Counted from the stretch's first letter, positions 32,301 through 41,111 are shown. The stretch is DNA of 64,000 nt from Paenibacillus phytohabitans (GCF_013141775.1 NZ_WHOB01000042.1:19957-83956); one strand, 5' to 3'. Notes: generated from the letters alone by a model not told the origin. Translations and numbers: made by a program.

Positions 32301-35300
32301 GTCAAAAGCTCCAGCCCTGCACAAGCCTCGGTGGGCAGTCTGCTATCCTTCTCCATATTCGCCAGCAATACCGGCAATATTGCCGCAACCCTGAATCTGA
32401 CCGACATTCTGCCGCCGCAAACAGTCTTCGAGACCAACAGTGTAAGCGTAGGCGGAACACCGCTGCCCGGCTTCAGCCCGCTGACCGGAATTCCGGTAGG
32501 CCCGCTTGCTCCCGGAGACAGCGTCACCGTCAGTTTTCTGGTTACCGTTACGTCACTGCCACCGAACCAGCAGCTGATCAATTCAGCGGCCGCCTCCTAT
32601 ACCTTCACGCTGCCGGACGGACGGCAGCTCGGCGGAAATACCGTATCGAACGCTTTGACTGTTCCCGTCTCTGCCCCCAATGTCAGTGTTGTCAAAAGCG
32701 TGAATGCCATCGACGCCGTAACCGGCGACATTCTTACATTCACCTCCGTGCTGACCAACAACAGTATTACATCTGTCAGCAATATCATTCTCAGCGATCC
32801 TCTGCCTGAGAATGCGGCTTTCATTCCCGGAACCGTAATTGTAGGCGGCGTCTCCCAGCCGCTGGCAGTTCCGTCCGCCGGCATTCCAATCGGCAGTCTG
32901 GGCCCTGGGGCTTCAGTTGCCGTAACATTCGAGGTGAGGATAACAATGCCGATTCCTTCACAGGTCAATAACCAGTCAACCGTCAGCTTCACCTCCGGGG
33001 TCTTCTCCGGCTCTTCATCTTCCAACGTCACTACCACACCGGTAACGCAGCCGCAAATTTCTCTGGTCAAAAGCGCCAATGACCTGAACGCCACTGTCGG
33101 CGACACGGTCATCTATACCATTCTTGTCAGCAATACCGGCAACGTTGCAGCCAATGTAACGTTAACGGACAATATCCCGGCCGGCACCGCCTTTGATCCC
33201 AACAGTGTCATTGTCGGCGGCTTCCCTCAGCCGGGCGCGGCACCGGATACAGGCATTGCTGTCGGAGTTGTCGCTCCCGGCGCCAGTGTGTCTGTCAGCT
33301 TCACCGTCTTCATTGTCTCCCTGCCATCGCCGCAGCAGCTAGTGAATCAGGCGGCTGCCACCTACACCTTCACACCGCCGGACGGGCGGCTGCTGAACGG
33401 AAGCGCCGTCTCCAACACTGTAACGATCGCTGTGTCCGCACCCAATCTGGCGGTTGTTAAGAGCACGACTTCAACCTCGGTGGCACTGGGCGATACTATC
33501 GCCTATTCGGTAAGCATCACGAACAACGGAATAGACCCGGTTAATAATGTAGTGCTCAGCGATCCAACGCCAGATGGGGCAGCCTTCGTGCCGGGCAGCG
33601 TATCTGTAAATGGCGTGCCATTTCCAAATGCCCATCCTTCTACAGGAATTCCCATTGGCACACTGGCATCCGGTGCTTCCGCAATTGTCTCCTACAGTGT
33701 TACGGTAACATCGGTACCGGCAGATACTTCAATTGATAATCAGGCGACTGTAACATACACCTCCGGTATCTTTACAGGCTCCACCTTCTCGAACCCCGTG
33801 GCGGTTCCCGTCTTCCAGCCGAATATTGCTGCCGTCAAATCTGCCAATACCGCGAATGCAACAGTGGGTGATACAGTAACCTACACCATAAATGTCAGCA
33901 ATACAGGCAACTACGCAGCAAGCCTGACAGTAACGGACAACATCCCAGCCGGGACTACTTTTGAGGAAAACAGTGTTCTGATCAACGGGCTGCCTCTGCC
34001 GCAGGCCAATCCCACCACCGGCATCGCTGCAGGAAGCATCGCTCCGGGCGCAACCGTTGCCGTCTCATTCTCGGTGGTGATCACTTCACTGCCTACACCA
34101 CAAACACTGGTGAATCAGGGGACGGTAGCCTATAGCTTCACTTTGCCTGACGGAAGAACCCTTGGCGGATCGGTCCTCACCAATACAGTGACCATCCCTG
34201 TCTCGAATCCGAATCTCGCGGTCGTCAAATCGACCACAACCACCGCTACCAATGTTGGCGATACCATTACGTATTCGGTCGTTCTGACCAATAACGGAAT
34301 CGCTACCGTTAACAATGTCGTATTTACAGATGCCTTACCTGCAGGAACGGCCTTCGTTCCCGGCAGTGTAGTGGTAGACGGCGTCCCTCGTCCGGCCGCT
34401 TCACCTTCTACCGGGGTAACCATTGGCAGCATCGCTCCAGGCGCTTCAGTAACTGTAGTTTTCAGTGTGACTGTAACGTCCCTGCCTGTCTCGGGAGTGC
34501 TTAACAATCAGTCATCGGTCAGCTTCACTTCCGGTGCACTGTCCAGTGTTGCCTTCTCGAACATTGTGACCACTCCGGTCTTCCAGCCGATTATCGCAGC
34601 AGCCAAGAGCTCAAATTCTGCCATTGCAACGGTCGGAGACACCATTATTTATACTGTCAATGTCAGCAATTCGGGTAACTATGCAGCTGCTGCCACACTT
34701 ACCGATACGATTCCTGCAGGTACAACGCTTGTTCCTAACAGCGTGCTGATCAACGGCTTCCCGGCACCGGGTGCAGATCCCGCCACCGGAATCCCTCTGG
34801 GTACGGTTGCTGCAGGTGCATCGCTGGCGGTAACATTCTCTGTTGTCATTGCCACACTGCCAGCCAGCCAGCAGCTCAGTAATCAGGCCATCATCGCCTT
34901 CAGCTATACGCTTCCTGACGGACGGACCTTCAACCAGTCAGCCAGCTCGAACATCAATCAGATTTCGGTATCATCGCCAAATGTACTCGTTGTCAAAAGC
35001 ACTACTGTAACCGATGCAGTTCCGGGAGATACCGTTCCATACAGCATCAGCGTTACCAACAGCGGCATAGCGCCGATCAATAATGTTGTACTGAGCGACC
35101 CGATTCCGGCCGGCTCTTCCTTTGTTGCCGGAAGCGTAGTTGTGGACGGTACTCCGCTGCCGGGAGCGAATCCGGCTAACGGGATTTCACTGGGAACAGT
35201 GGCCCCGGGTGCGACAGTCCTGGTTACATTCAATATTCTGGTCAACTCCTTGCCTAATCCGGCGATACTGAACAACCAGGCTTCGGTAAGCTTCACTTCC

Positions 35301-36029
35301 GGTGCATTCTCTGGCGCATCTTATTCCAACAATCTCATTACTCCGGTATTCCAGCCGATCATCGGCATTGTAAAAGCTGCGGATACGGCCAATGCGACGG
35401 TTGGAGATACCGTGACCTATTCCTTCAGCGTTACCAATTCAGGCAATCTGCCAGCTGTCGTAACCTTAACGGATTCTATCCCGCCGGGAGCTGTATTCAT
35501 TCCGAACAGCGTACTGGTCAACGGCCAGCCTGTTCCGGGTGCAGACCCGACTACCGGCATTACTCTCGGCACCGTTGCAGCCGGAGCTACAGTCCTCGTG
35601 ACAGTCACCCTGCAGGTCACGGTAGCTTCCCTGCCTTCTCCTCAGCAGCTCGTGAACCAGGCCGCCGCCACCTTCACCTTCACACCGCCGGATGGCCGTC
35701 TGCTCTCAGGTTCTGCACTGTCGAATACGCTGATTATCCCTGTCTCTTCACCGGACGTAACAGCAGTCAAGAGCACTCCTGCAATCGATGCGGTAGTTGG
35801 CGACATTATTACCTATACCATTGTTGTGACCAATAACGGTATCGTTCCCGTTAACAATGTTGTACTGGTTGACCCGATTCCGGCAGGCAGCCAATTTGTC
35901 GTTGGCAGTGTTGCCGTAGACGGAGTCTTCCGCCCTGGTGCGAACCCGGCTGCCGGCATAGTCATCGGCACGATTGCCGCCGGTGCGTCCACTACAGTAA
36001 CCTTCCAGGTTCAGGTCATTGTAATATGA
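29310..36029 (+). CDS. giant DUF11 repeat protein, 5' part of a split gene
   Basis: 2239 residues. Residues 1-348 form an N-terminal domain (GAITFTGNTLGLSRSDTLG; GWTLAVIYQNPSLPFRNM). From about 349 there are DUF11 'conserved repeat' modules of about 130 residues, each with VKS..(T/A)VGD..Y.(V/I)...N.G, LTDxIPAG, GSVxVxG, GIxxGT(I/L)AxGA and a closing TPVFQP or IPVSAP. Two kinds alternate. Fifteen start here; the last is cut off mid-module at the TGA. There is no signal peptide, LPXTG or SLH motif, so its site is unclear; a spore or cell-surface role is a guess. GTG at 29310 overlaps the ribosome site AAAAGGAGG; ATT at 29319, eight bases after it, would give MPLVVRSTVN and may be the real start. 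Confidence 0.82.
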   Translation: MKIIPLVVRSTVNATGAITFTGNTLGLSRSDTLGVPGTQDSIGAFSTVNTASIFGTYPAGTTNLYQSNSSAAVLVLPAGSTVLYAELIWGGTYVNGTVNLTAAINNPVSFTTPLGNTVSVSPDAATANSVDLGSGALAYVRSASVTSIIQASGAGTYITAGVVGTIVIPGDPTANHAGWTLAVIYQNPSLPFRNMSLRAGAVLVQSTSAPVVTTITGFATPVTGALGGRIMFSAQEGDANRSGDQALFGPTSATQVALSGPNNFANNFFASQINNDTGNLNTTGTFGNRNQTNGSPGSNIVGGRQGWDITNVDVGARLVNNQSSALLTLTTSGDAYVVNANGLQIDINAPKISLTKTANVAGTIVGDLVTYTVTVSNTGTASAASVVLSDTLPPGLTFVAGSVVVAGVSRPAFDITSGIPLGSLALGTSITITYQARVTSLPSTQIVANTANAAFTFQSVAGGPIVSGVIPSNTSSLPVYSPVLGIVKSANTTNATVGDQIIYTLQIANTGNIGATTTLTDNIPAGSTYVPGSFTVNGTPVAGNPAAGIPIGTIAAGGTSTVQFRVLVNSLPSPPQLVDQATAAYTFLVPDGRTVPGTAASNTLTIPVRLPSVAIVKSASFPDVAVGDTLVYTSVVTNNGIVAVTNAVLSDPIPPGSTFVAGSVTVAGSARPTADPASGITIGTIAPGASVTVTFQVNVTSVPGSGQLSNQSSASYSSGAFNAITQSNTTLTPVFQPVISIVKSASPGSATVGGNVQYTLVVRNTGNIAATVSLTDTIPAGSFFVAGSVTVNGVVRPADSPVSGIPLGSVAPGASFTVTFLTSVQSLPSPATLTDQGSSSYTYQLPSGRALSGGSVSNTVTIPVSAPNITLLKSANVTAIAVGEYLTYTVSVSNPSGVAVNNVVLSDPAPAGSAFVAGTVTVNGAAVPSANPNAGIALGTLAAGATSIVVFQVNATSVPSPPQLNNRASASFTAGAFSGTALSNTILTPVFTPVIGLVKSSSPAQASVGSLLSFSIFASNTGNIAATLNLTDILPPQTVFETNSVSVGGTPLPGFSPLTGIPVGPLAPGDSVTVSFLVTVTSLPPNQQLINSAAASYTFTLPDGRQLGGNTVSNALTVPVSAPNVSVVKSVNAIDAVTGDILTFTSVLTNNSITSVSNIILSDPLPENAAFIPGTVIVGGVSQPLAVPSAGIPIGSLGPGASVAVTFEVRITMPIPSQVNNQSTVSFTSGVFSGSSSSNVTTTPVTQPQISLVKSANDLNATVGDTVIYTILVSNTGNVAANVTLTDNIPAGTAFDPNSVIVGGFPQPGAAPDTGIAVGVVAPGASVSVSFTVFIVSLPSPQQLVNQAAATYTFTPPDGRLLNGSAVSNTVTIAVSAPNLAVVKSTTSTSVALGDTIAYSVSITNNGIDPVNNVVLSDPTPDGAAFVPGSVSVNGVPFPNAHPSTGIPIGTLASGASAIVSYSVTVTSVPADTSIDNQATVTYTSGIFTGSTFSNPVAVPVFQPNIAAVKSANTANATVGDTVTYTINVSNTGNYAASLTVTDNIPAGTTFEENSVLINGLPLPQANPTTGIAAGSIAPGATVAVSFSVVITSLPTPQTLVNQGTVAYSFTLPDGRTLGGSVLTNTVTIPVSNPNLAVVKSTTTTATNVGDTITYSVVLTNNGIATVNNVVFTDALPAGTAFVPGSVVVDGVPRPAASPSTGVTIGSIAPGASVTVVFSVTVTSLPVSGVLNNQSSVSFTSGALSSVAFSNIVTTPVFQPIIAAAKSSNSAIATVGDTIIYTVNVSNSGNYAAAATLTDTIPAGTTLVPNSVLINGFPAPGADPATGIPLGTVAAGASLAVTFSVVIATLPASQQLSNQAIIAFSYTLPDGRTFNQSASSNINQISVSSPNVLVVKSTTVTDAVPGDTVPYSISVTNSGIAPINNVVLSDPIPAGSSFVAGSVVVDGTPLPGANPANGISLGTVAPGATVLVTFNILVNSLPNPAILNNQASVSFTSGAFSGASYSNNLITPVFQPIIGIVKAADTANATVGDTVTYSFSVTNSGNLPAVVTLTDSIPPGAVFIPNSVLVNGQPVPGADPTTGITLGTVAAGATVLVTVTLQVTVASLPSPQQLVNQAAATFTFTPPDGRLLSGSALSNTLIIPVSSPDVTAVKSTPAIDAVVGDIITYTIVVTNNGIVPVNNVVLVDPIPAGSQFVVGSVAVDGVFRPGANPAAGIVIGTIAAGASTTVTFQVQVIVI

Positions 36030-37711
36030 CAGAAGGCTCACGGCTTCAACCTGTCGTAAGCAACCAGTCTATGGTCCTATTCAGCTCGGCAGAGGGTATT
36101 AACGCCATTACCTATTCCAATACCGTCAATACTCCCGTCGTGGGCCCTGTTCTATCCCTTCTCAAGCTTACAGATCACACGAGCGCCTCCCTGGGGGAGA
36201 CGCTCGTCTACACCGTATTCGCCAAGAACAGCGGCAATACGCCCGCACTGGTCACCATCGTTGATGTCCTTCCTGCGGGTGTATCCTTTATTGCCAACAG
36301 CGTGCTTAGAGACGGAGTCCCCCTTCCGGGGGTCACTCCGTCTTCCGGCATACCGGTGGGCACTCTCTCTCCGCATACCGGAGTTACGATCGCCTTCCAG
36401 GTCATTGTTGTATCGCTCCCGCCTTCTCTGGCCTTGCATAACAGGGCAGTCGGCACCTATTCCTTCTCCACACCCGAAGGACGAACGGTACGCGGCGAAG
36501 TCCGCTCCAACCCGGTGACTGTCTCCCTGCTGTCTTATCAGTTGTCCACGCTTCTCTCTGCCAGCACACCCACTACCTTTGTCGGCGATGCCGTGACGTA
36601 TACACTGCAGCTCAGAAATGAAGGTACCCGGCCACTGGCCGGGATTATCGCGACCATTCCGGTTCCGGAAGGTGCTATATTCATCCCCGGCAGCGTCATT
36701 GCAGGCGGAGTCTACCAGCCCGAGGCCGATCCGGCCCTTGGCATCAGGCTGGGTTCCTTGAGTACAGGCTCGGCTGCCGAGATTTCCTTCCGTGTGCGGG
36801 TGGCCGCAATCCCTCCGGACCCGGTATTGCCGGCGAAGGCGGTGGTCACCTATGAGGTCAATGACAGCAGGAATACCGCTGAGAGCAATACAGTCCTCAT
36901 AACGATCGTCCAGCCGGGAGTATCCGCCAGCTTGAAGGTAGATCTCTACAGCGCCGCTCCCGGCGATAATCTGCGGTATGAGTTCACCGTGCGCAACAAC
37001 GGAAATCTGGCTGTAGAGGCTCTGTTGACCGACTTCATTCCGGCAGGTGTTCTATTCATCTGGGACAGCATCCATATTGACGGTGTTCCCCAGAAGGGAA
37101 TACGGCCTGCGGACGGCATTCCGCTCGGAACGGTAAGAGCAGGCTCGGCGGTAAGGATAGATTGTCTCGTATCCATTCCGGGCGCCACCGATATCCGCCA
37201 GACTCCGGCCATTCAGAACCAGGGCAGTGTCCAATACACATTCACCCTTCCGGATGGACGCAATGTCCGGCAGATCACCCGGACCAATGCTGTGACTACG
37301 CTGCTGTTCTCGCCAATCGTCTCCATTCAAATACAAGGAGAGCCGCCGGTTGTCGAGCCTGGAAGCATTGCCGAATTCCGGATTCTTGTCACCAACAGCG
37401 GGAATTATCCCGCAGAGGTCTCTGTGGTCCGGATTGTGCCGCAAGGAGCAGTAATTGATCCGAATATCGTTACCATCAGCGCCATCACTGTACCCGAAAC
37501 CCCGTACAGCGGAACTGTGGCTCTGGGAACCCTACAGCCCGGGCAGACCGTCACCCTCACTTATTTTGTGAAAATCAACCTAGATTATATGGGCACATCG
37601 CTTCAGGGATCCTCGACCGCCCTATATTTATTCACGATAGACGGACGAAGATACTCCGGCGAAGCCCGCTCGAACAGCTATAAACTGCTCATTGAGGAAA
37701 TCAGTGAATAA
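36026..37711 (+). CDS. DUF11 repeat protein, 3' part of the split gene
   Basis: 561 residues in the -1 frame relative to the upstream part, overlapping it by four bases (ATGA). The first ~25 residues (VVSNQSMVLFSSAEG, NTVNTPVVGP) are the missing end of module 15 of the upstream gene. Four more, more diverged modules follow (16-19), ending SNSYKLLIEEISE. No convincing ribosome site precedes the ATG at 36026, and a module is split across the junction, so this is best read as one gene interrupted by a one-base deletion or sequencing error, or joined by -1 frameshifting or coupling. No C-terminal cell-wall anchor is seen. Confidence 0.75.
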   Translation: MTEGSRLQPVVSNQSMVLFSSAEGINAITYSNTVNTPVVGPVLSLLKLTDHTSASLGETLVYTVFAKNSGNTPALVTIVDVLPAGVSFIANSVLRDGVPLPGVTPSSGIPVGTLSPHTGVTIAFQVIVVSLPPSLALHNRAVGTYSFSTPEGRTVRGEVRSNPVTVSLLSYQLSTLLSASTPTTFVGDAVTYTLQLRNEGTRPLAGIIATIPVPEGAIFIPGSVIAGGVYQPEADPALGIRLGSLSTGSAAEISFRVRVAAIPPDPVLPAKAVVTYEVNDSRNTAESNTVLITIVQPGVSASLKVDLYSAAPGDNLRYEFTVRNNGNLAVEALLTDFIPAGVLFIWDSIHIDGVPQKGIRPADGIPLGTVRAGSAVRIDCLVSIPGATDIRQTPAIQNQGSVQYTFTLPDGRNVRQITRTNAVTTLLFSPIVSIQIQGEPPVVEPGSIAEFRILVTNSGNYPAEVSVVRIVPQGAVIDPNIVTISAITVPETPYSGTVALGTLQPGQTVTLTYFVKINLDYMGTSLQGSSTALYLFTIDGRRYSGEARSNSYKLLIEEISE

Positions 37712-37821
37712 TACAGCTCACATATCCCCCATCCCCATGAATATACTTTAGTTACAACCAGCCGCACCCGTCACAAGCGTAGCCTGTACCAATTTCAGAG
37801 AATCATGGGAGGTGGTCATCC

Positions 37822-38982
37822 TTGCCCCAGCCAACCGGTCCATACGCCTTTGTTGTGTCTAAAGAAGACTGGTCCCTTCACCGCAAAGGCCATCAGGATC
37901 AGGAGCGTCACCAGCAAAAGGTCAGAGAAGCCATTAAGGACAATCTGCCGGATCTCGTTACTGAGGAGAACATTATTTTGTCGGGCGGCAAGCAGATAGT
38001 GAAGGTGCCGATCCGCAGTCTGGATGAATACCGGATTATCTATAATTTCCGCAAGCAGAAGCATGTCGGCCAAGGGGACGGGGAGAGTCAGGTAGGCGAT
38101 GTGCTCGGCCGCGATTCGCAGTCCGCCCAGCCGGGCAAAGGTGATAAGGCGGGGGATCAGCCCGGGCAGGATACCGTCGAAGCCGAAGTGGATATTGAGG
38201 ATCTGGAGGATATTCTGTTCCAGGATATGGAGCTACCCCACCTGAAGCCGAAGGACAAGGAAGAAATCGAGGTCAAATCCATTGTCTTCAACGATATCCG
38301 CAAAAAAGGCATGATGTCCAACATCGACAAGAAACGCACACTGATGGAGAATCTCCGGCGCAACGCCAGCAGCGGGAATCCGGGAATCCACAGCATCAGC
38401 CCGGACGATCTGCGCTACAAAACATGGGATGACATAACCGTCCCCCATTCCAATGCCGTAATTATTGCGATGATGGACACCTCAGGCTCCATGGGCACTT
38501 TTGAAAAATACTGCGCACGCAGCTTCTTCTTCTGGATGACCCGCTTTCTGCGCCGACAGTATGAGAAGGTGGACATTGTATTCCTGGCCCATCATACCGA
38601 GGCCAAAGAAGTCAGCGAGCATGACTTCTTCACGCGCGGCGAGAGCGGCGGCACCATCTGCTCCTCGGCTTACCAGAAGGCGCTGGAGATTATCGACAGC
38701 CGCTATCCGCCGGCCAAATACAATATTTATCCCTTCCATTTCTCGGATGGCGACAACCTGACCTCAGACAATGAACGCTGCGTCAAGCTGATCGGTGAAC
38801 TGCTGAAGCGCAGCAACATGTTCGGCTATGGTGAAGTGAACCAGTACAACCGCAGCAGCACACTGATGTCTGCCTACCGCCACCTGAAGCAGGAGCAGTT
38901 CATGCATTATGTCATTAAGGATAAGAAGGAAGTCTATCAGGCGCTGAAGACATTTTTCGGTAAAAAAACTACCGGGGCTTAA
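37822..38982 (+). CDS. yhbH: sporulation protein YhbH (DUF444)
   Basis: A 386-residue DUF444 protein. The N-terminus holds [20 protein letters not shown] and [14 protein letters not shown]; the C-terminal half (about 210-386) is a von Willebrand A-like domain with the metal site DTSGSMG. In spore formers YhbH is made in the mother cell under SigmaE control; its partner is usually the PrkA kinase, not in this window. The TTG start at 37822 follows GGGAGGTGG at normal spacing. It is a single gene ended by a strong terminator. Confidence 0.93.
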   Translation: MPQPTGPYAFVVSKEDWSLHRKGHQDQERHQQKVREAIKDNLPDLVTEENIILSGGKQIVKVPIRSLDEYRIIYNFRKQKHVGQGDGESQVGDVLGRDSQSAQPGKGDKAGDQPGQDTVEAEVDIEDLEDILFQDMELPHLKPKDKEEIEVKSIVFNDIRKKGMMSNIDKKRTLMENLRRNASSGNPGIHSISPDDLRYKTWDDITVPHSNAVIIAMMDTSGSMGTFEKYCARSFFFWMTRFLRRQYEKVDIVFLAHHTEAKEVSEHDFFTRGESGGTICSSAYQKALEIIDSRYPPAKYNIYPFHFSDGDNLTSDNERCVKLIGELLKRSNMFGYGEVNQYNRSSTLMSAYRHLKQEQFMHYVIKDKKEVYQALKTFFGKKTTGA

Positions 38983-39078
38983 GCTGAGATGTTTCCCGGG
39001 GCTTACAGCAACAAGATGAACAAAGTCATGCAGGATGATTTTTTCAGCATTGTCCCCCCTTCGTCCGCTATCCAGGCC

Positions 39079-39128
39079 AAAAAGCATCCCCTTGCGAGCT
39101 TTTCATCCATCGCAAGGGGATGCTTTTT
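39079..39128 (+). terminator. terminator of yhbH
   Basis: Nineteen-base arms (AAAAAGCATCCCCTTGCGA and its complement) around a 12-base loop, ending in TTTTT. Confidence 0.9.
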
Positions 39129-39134
39129 GCTTTT

Positions 39135-39190
39135 GCTTTTTGCTTTTTGCTTTTTGCTTTTTGCTTTTTGCTTTTTGCTTTTTGCTTTTT
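39135..39190 (+). repeat. GCTTTTT heptamer, eight tandem copies
   Basis: Eight exact copies of GCTTTTT, with a ninth interrupted copy in front and degenerate GTTTTT copies behind (to about 39216). It lies between the yhbH terminator and the padR promoter. Confidence 0.92.
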
Positions 39191-39237
39191 GCTTTGTTTT
39201 TGTTTTTGTTTTTGCTTGTATTTTCCGCAAAATCCTC

Positions 39238-39288
39238 TTGACTGCTATATCGGCTGCCGATATAATACATATATCGGTAGACGATATA
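39238..39288 (+). promoter_or_regulatory. padR promoter with two operator palindromes
   Basis: A near-consensus SigmaA promoter: TTGACT (39238-39243), 17-bp spacer, TATAAT (39261-39266). A perfect 19-bp palindrome TATATCGGCTGCCGATATA (39246-39264) covers the spacer and the -10. A second, less perfect copy, TATATCGGTAGACGATATA (39270-39288), lies 24 bp downstream. Probably the PadR autoregulatory operator. Confidence 0.75.
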
Positions 39289-39370
39289 GCGTCAGACGAT
39301 GTAACGGCAATTGCTATAACGTCAGTTGATGCAACGATCCGTTAATAGAAGACTAAGGCAGGTGAGGCAG

Positions 39371-39700
39371 TTGTCAGGAAGCAATGAATACGGGGCGCTG
39401 ACAGAAGGCGTATATTATATTCTTCTGTCACTTTTCACCCCGATGCACGGTTACGGAATTATGCAGAATGTGAAGCTGCTGAGTAACGGGCGCGTGGAGC
39501 TTGGCGCCGGCACGCTGTATGGCGCGCTTGGCACGCTGGTCGAGCGGGGCTGGATTGAGCCGCTGGCGGGCGGTCAGGATTCCCGCAAGAAGGAATACCG
39601 GATTACGGAGTCAGGCAGATCTGCACTGCTGAGCGAAATGACCAGGCTCGATGAGCTGTTGTCTAATGGAAGAAAGCTAATAGGAGGCGAACCGGAATGA
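39371..39700 (+). CDS. PadR-family transcriptional regulator
   Basis: A winged-helix PadR regulator of about 109 residues. Typical segments are YYILLSLFTPMHGYGIMQNV, LGAGTLYGALGTLVERGWIE and the wing SRKKEYRITESGR. The start is taken as TTG at 39371, with AGGTGAGG just upstream; a longer frame to 39326 would run into the operator region. It overlaps the DUF2812 gene by four bases, a pairing common in Firmicutes in which the PadR protein represses its own operon. Confidence 0.9.
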   Translation: MSGSNEYGALTEGVYYILLSLFTPMHGYGIMQNVKLLSNGRVELGAGTLYGALGTLVERGWIEPLAGGQDSRKKEYRITESGRSALLSEMTRLDELLSNGRKLIGGEPE

Positions 39701-40278
39701 GTCATGTGGTACGCAAATATTTCGCGGATTTTGAGAAGGAAGAGCAGTGGCTGAATGACATGTCTGCCAAAGGTCTTGCGCTTGTCGAATACTCCTGGGC
39801 CCGTTATGTATTTGAAGAGAGCGCCCCGGGGGAATACATCTACAGGCTTGAGCTGCTGGAGGAAGATCCGAAGAAAGCCAAGTCTGCCGAATACCTGCAG
39901 TTCATGGAGGAGACAGGGGCCGAGCGTGTGCCTGCCGGTAAACGGCCATCGGGCAAGACTGTATATGTTAACCCGCGCTGGGTAATCTTTCGAAAAAAAG
40001 CAGCGGAGGGTGCCTTCACCATCTATTCGGATACCGATTCCAAAATCAAGCATTATCAGAGAATATACCGGTTATGGATTTCGCTCGCGGTGATGGAGCT
40101 GATCATTGGCGTCTTTAATATATCCCTGATGTTTGTGAACAATCCCACCGCCCTCAACAGAATCAACCTTATCATGGGCCTGCTGCTCATCGTTCTGGCC
40201 CTGTTCTTCATTTCATTAAGTATGCCTATCCGCCGCAAGATTACCAAGCTGCAAAATGACAAGCTAGTCCGGGAGTGA
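39697..40278 (+). CDS. DUF2812 membrane protein
   Basis: A 193-residue protein. The soluble N-terminal DUF2812 domain (about 1-120) starts VVRKYFADFEKEEQWLNDMS and includes GLALVEYSWARYVFE. Two hydrophobic helices follow (about 128-150 and 158-180), then a basic tail. Function unknown; the domain is usually encoded behind a PadR repressor, as here (ATGA overlap). It may be a stress- or envelope-responsive membrane protein, an inference from the context only. Confidence 0.85.
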   Translation: MSHVVRKYFADFEKEEQWLNDMSAKGLALVEYSWARYVFEESAPGEYIYRLELLEEDPKKAKSAEYLQFMEETGAERVPAGKRPSGKTVYVNPRWVIFRKKAAEGAFTIYSDTDSKIKHYQRIYRLWISLAVMELIIGVFNISLMFVNNPTALNRINLIMGLLLIVLALFFISLSMPIRRKITKLQNDKLVRE

Positions 40279-40295
40279 GCCTTGGGACTCCGTGA

Positions 40296-40470
40296 GGCGT
40301 TCTGCGGTGACATTCGGACGTTGGCGGGGCGTTCTGTGGTGACGATTCGGGCGTTGGCGAGGCGTTCTGCGGTGATGATCCGGGCGTTGGCGAGGCGTTC
40401 TGCGGTGATGATCCGGGCGTTGGCGAGGCGTTCTGCGGTGATGATCCGGGCGTTGGCGAGGCGTTCCAAC
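40296..40470 (+). repeat. 33-bp tandem repeat, five copies
   Basis: Units start GGCGTTCTGCGGTGATGATC at 40296, 40328, 40361, 40394 and 40427, with a partial copy at 40460. The first unit is 32 bp, the rest 33. An open frame (40282-40518) reads the units as an arginine-rich 11-residue repeat (ALARRSAVMIR), but there is no strong reason to call it a gene. Confidence 0.9.
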
Positions 40471-40620
40471 AGCGCGTTCACCTCACTCCGGCTCCATTTA
40501 GCTTGTGAAAAGGACTGAGATTCCGCTATTCCGTCAGATTGGGCAGATTCGCGGGCCAAGCGGACTGAGATTCCGTTAATTGACCGATCAGGCTTCATTT
40601 GTGGCTCATTTGAACAAGAT

Positions 40621-40702
40621 AACGGAATCTCAGTCCGAATCAGCGGCAATATGAGGCTTTTGGCCAAAATAGCGTCTTCTCAGTCCGCTTCATTCCGACT
40701 AC
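40621..40702 (+). repeat. dispersed intergenic repeat, copy 2
   Basis: Ungapped match to 12945-13026 at about 65 of 82 positions. Related GGACTGAGATTCCG segments precede it in inverted orientation (about 40517 and 40561). Confidence 0.7.
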
Positions 40703-40724
40703 GCCATCTGCACCAGTAACTCCC

Positions 40725-41070
40725 CCACTTGCGCCACATCCGCCAACTCCCGCCACATCCGCCACACCTGCCTCTTTCGCTTTTTCCCATCCTCCCGCTA
40801 CATCCGCCTCTTCCGCTTCTTCCGCTTTTTTCCGCATCTTCCGCCACATCCGCATCTTCCGCCTCTTCCGCTTTTCCCCGCCCTCCCGCTTCTTCCGCTT
40901 TTCCCCGTATCTCCCGTCTCTCCCGCTTTTCCCTGCCCTCCCGCCACATCCACATCTTCCGCCTCTTCCGCTTTTCCCTGCCCTCCCGCCACATCCGCAT
41001 CTTCCGCTTCTTCCGCTTTTCCCCGCCTCTCCCGCCTCTCTCGCCACATCCGCCAATTTTTTCATTTCCG
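40725..41070 (+). repeat. pyrimidine-rich imperfect repeat tract
   Basis: About 340 bp with almost only C and T on the plus strand, built of imperfect copies of CCGCCACATCCGCATCTTCC and CGCCTCTTCCGCTTTTCC. Open frames in it are low-complexity (Gly/Lys/Arg repeats) without ribosome sites. Confidence 0.85.
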
Positions 41071-41111
41071 GTTTCAATCTAATTTGTGTGACCTTCACGT
41101 CCCCGAACATC

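Noticed and set aside
40282..40518. 78-codon frame with arginine-rich repeats, considered as a gene
   Set aside because: The ribosome site is only moderate and the frame depends on a minisatellite, so it is listed as a finding and not as a gene.
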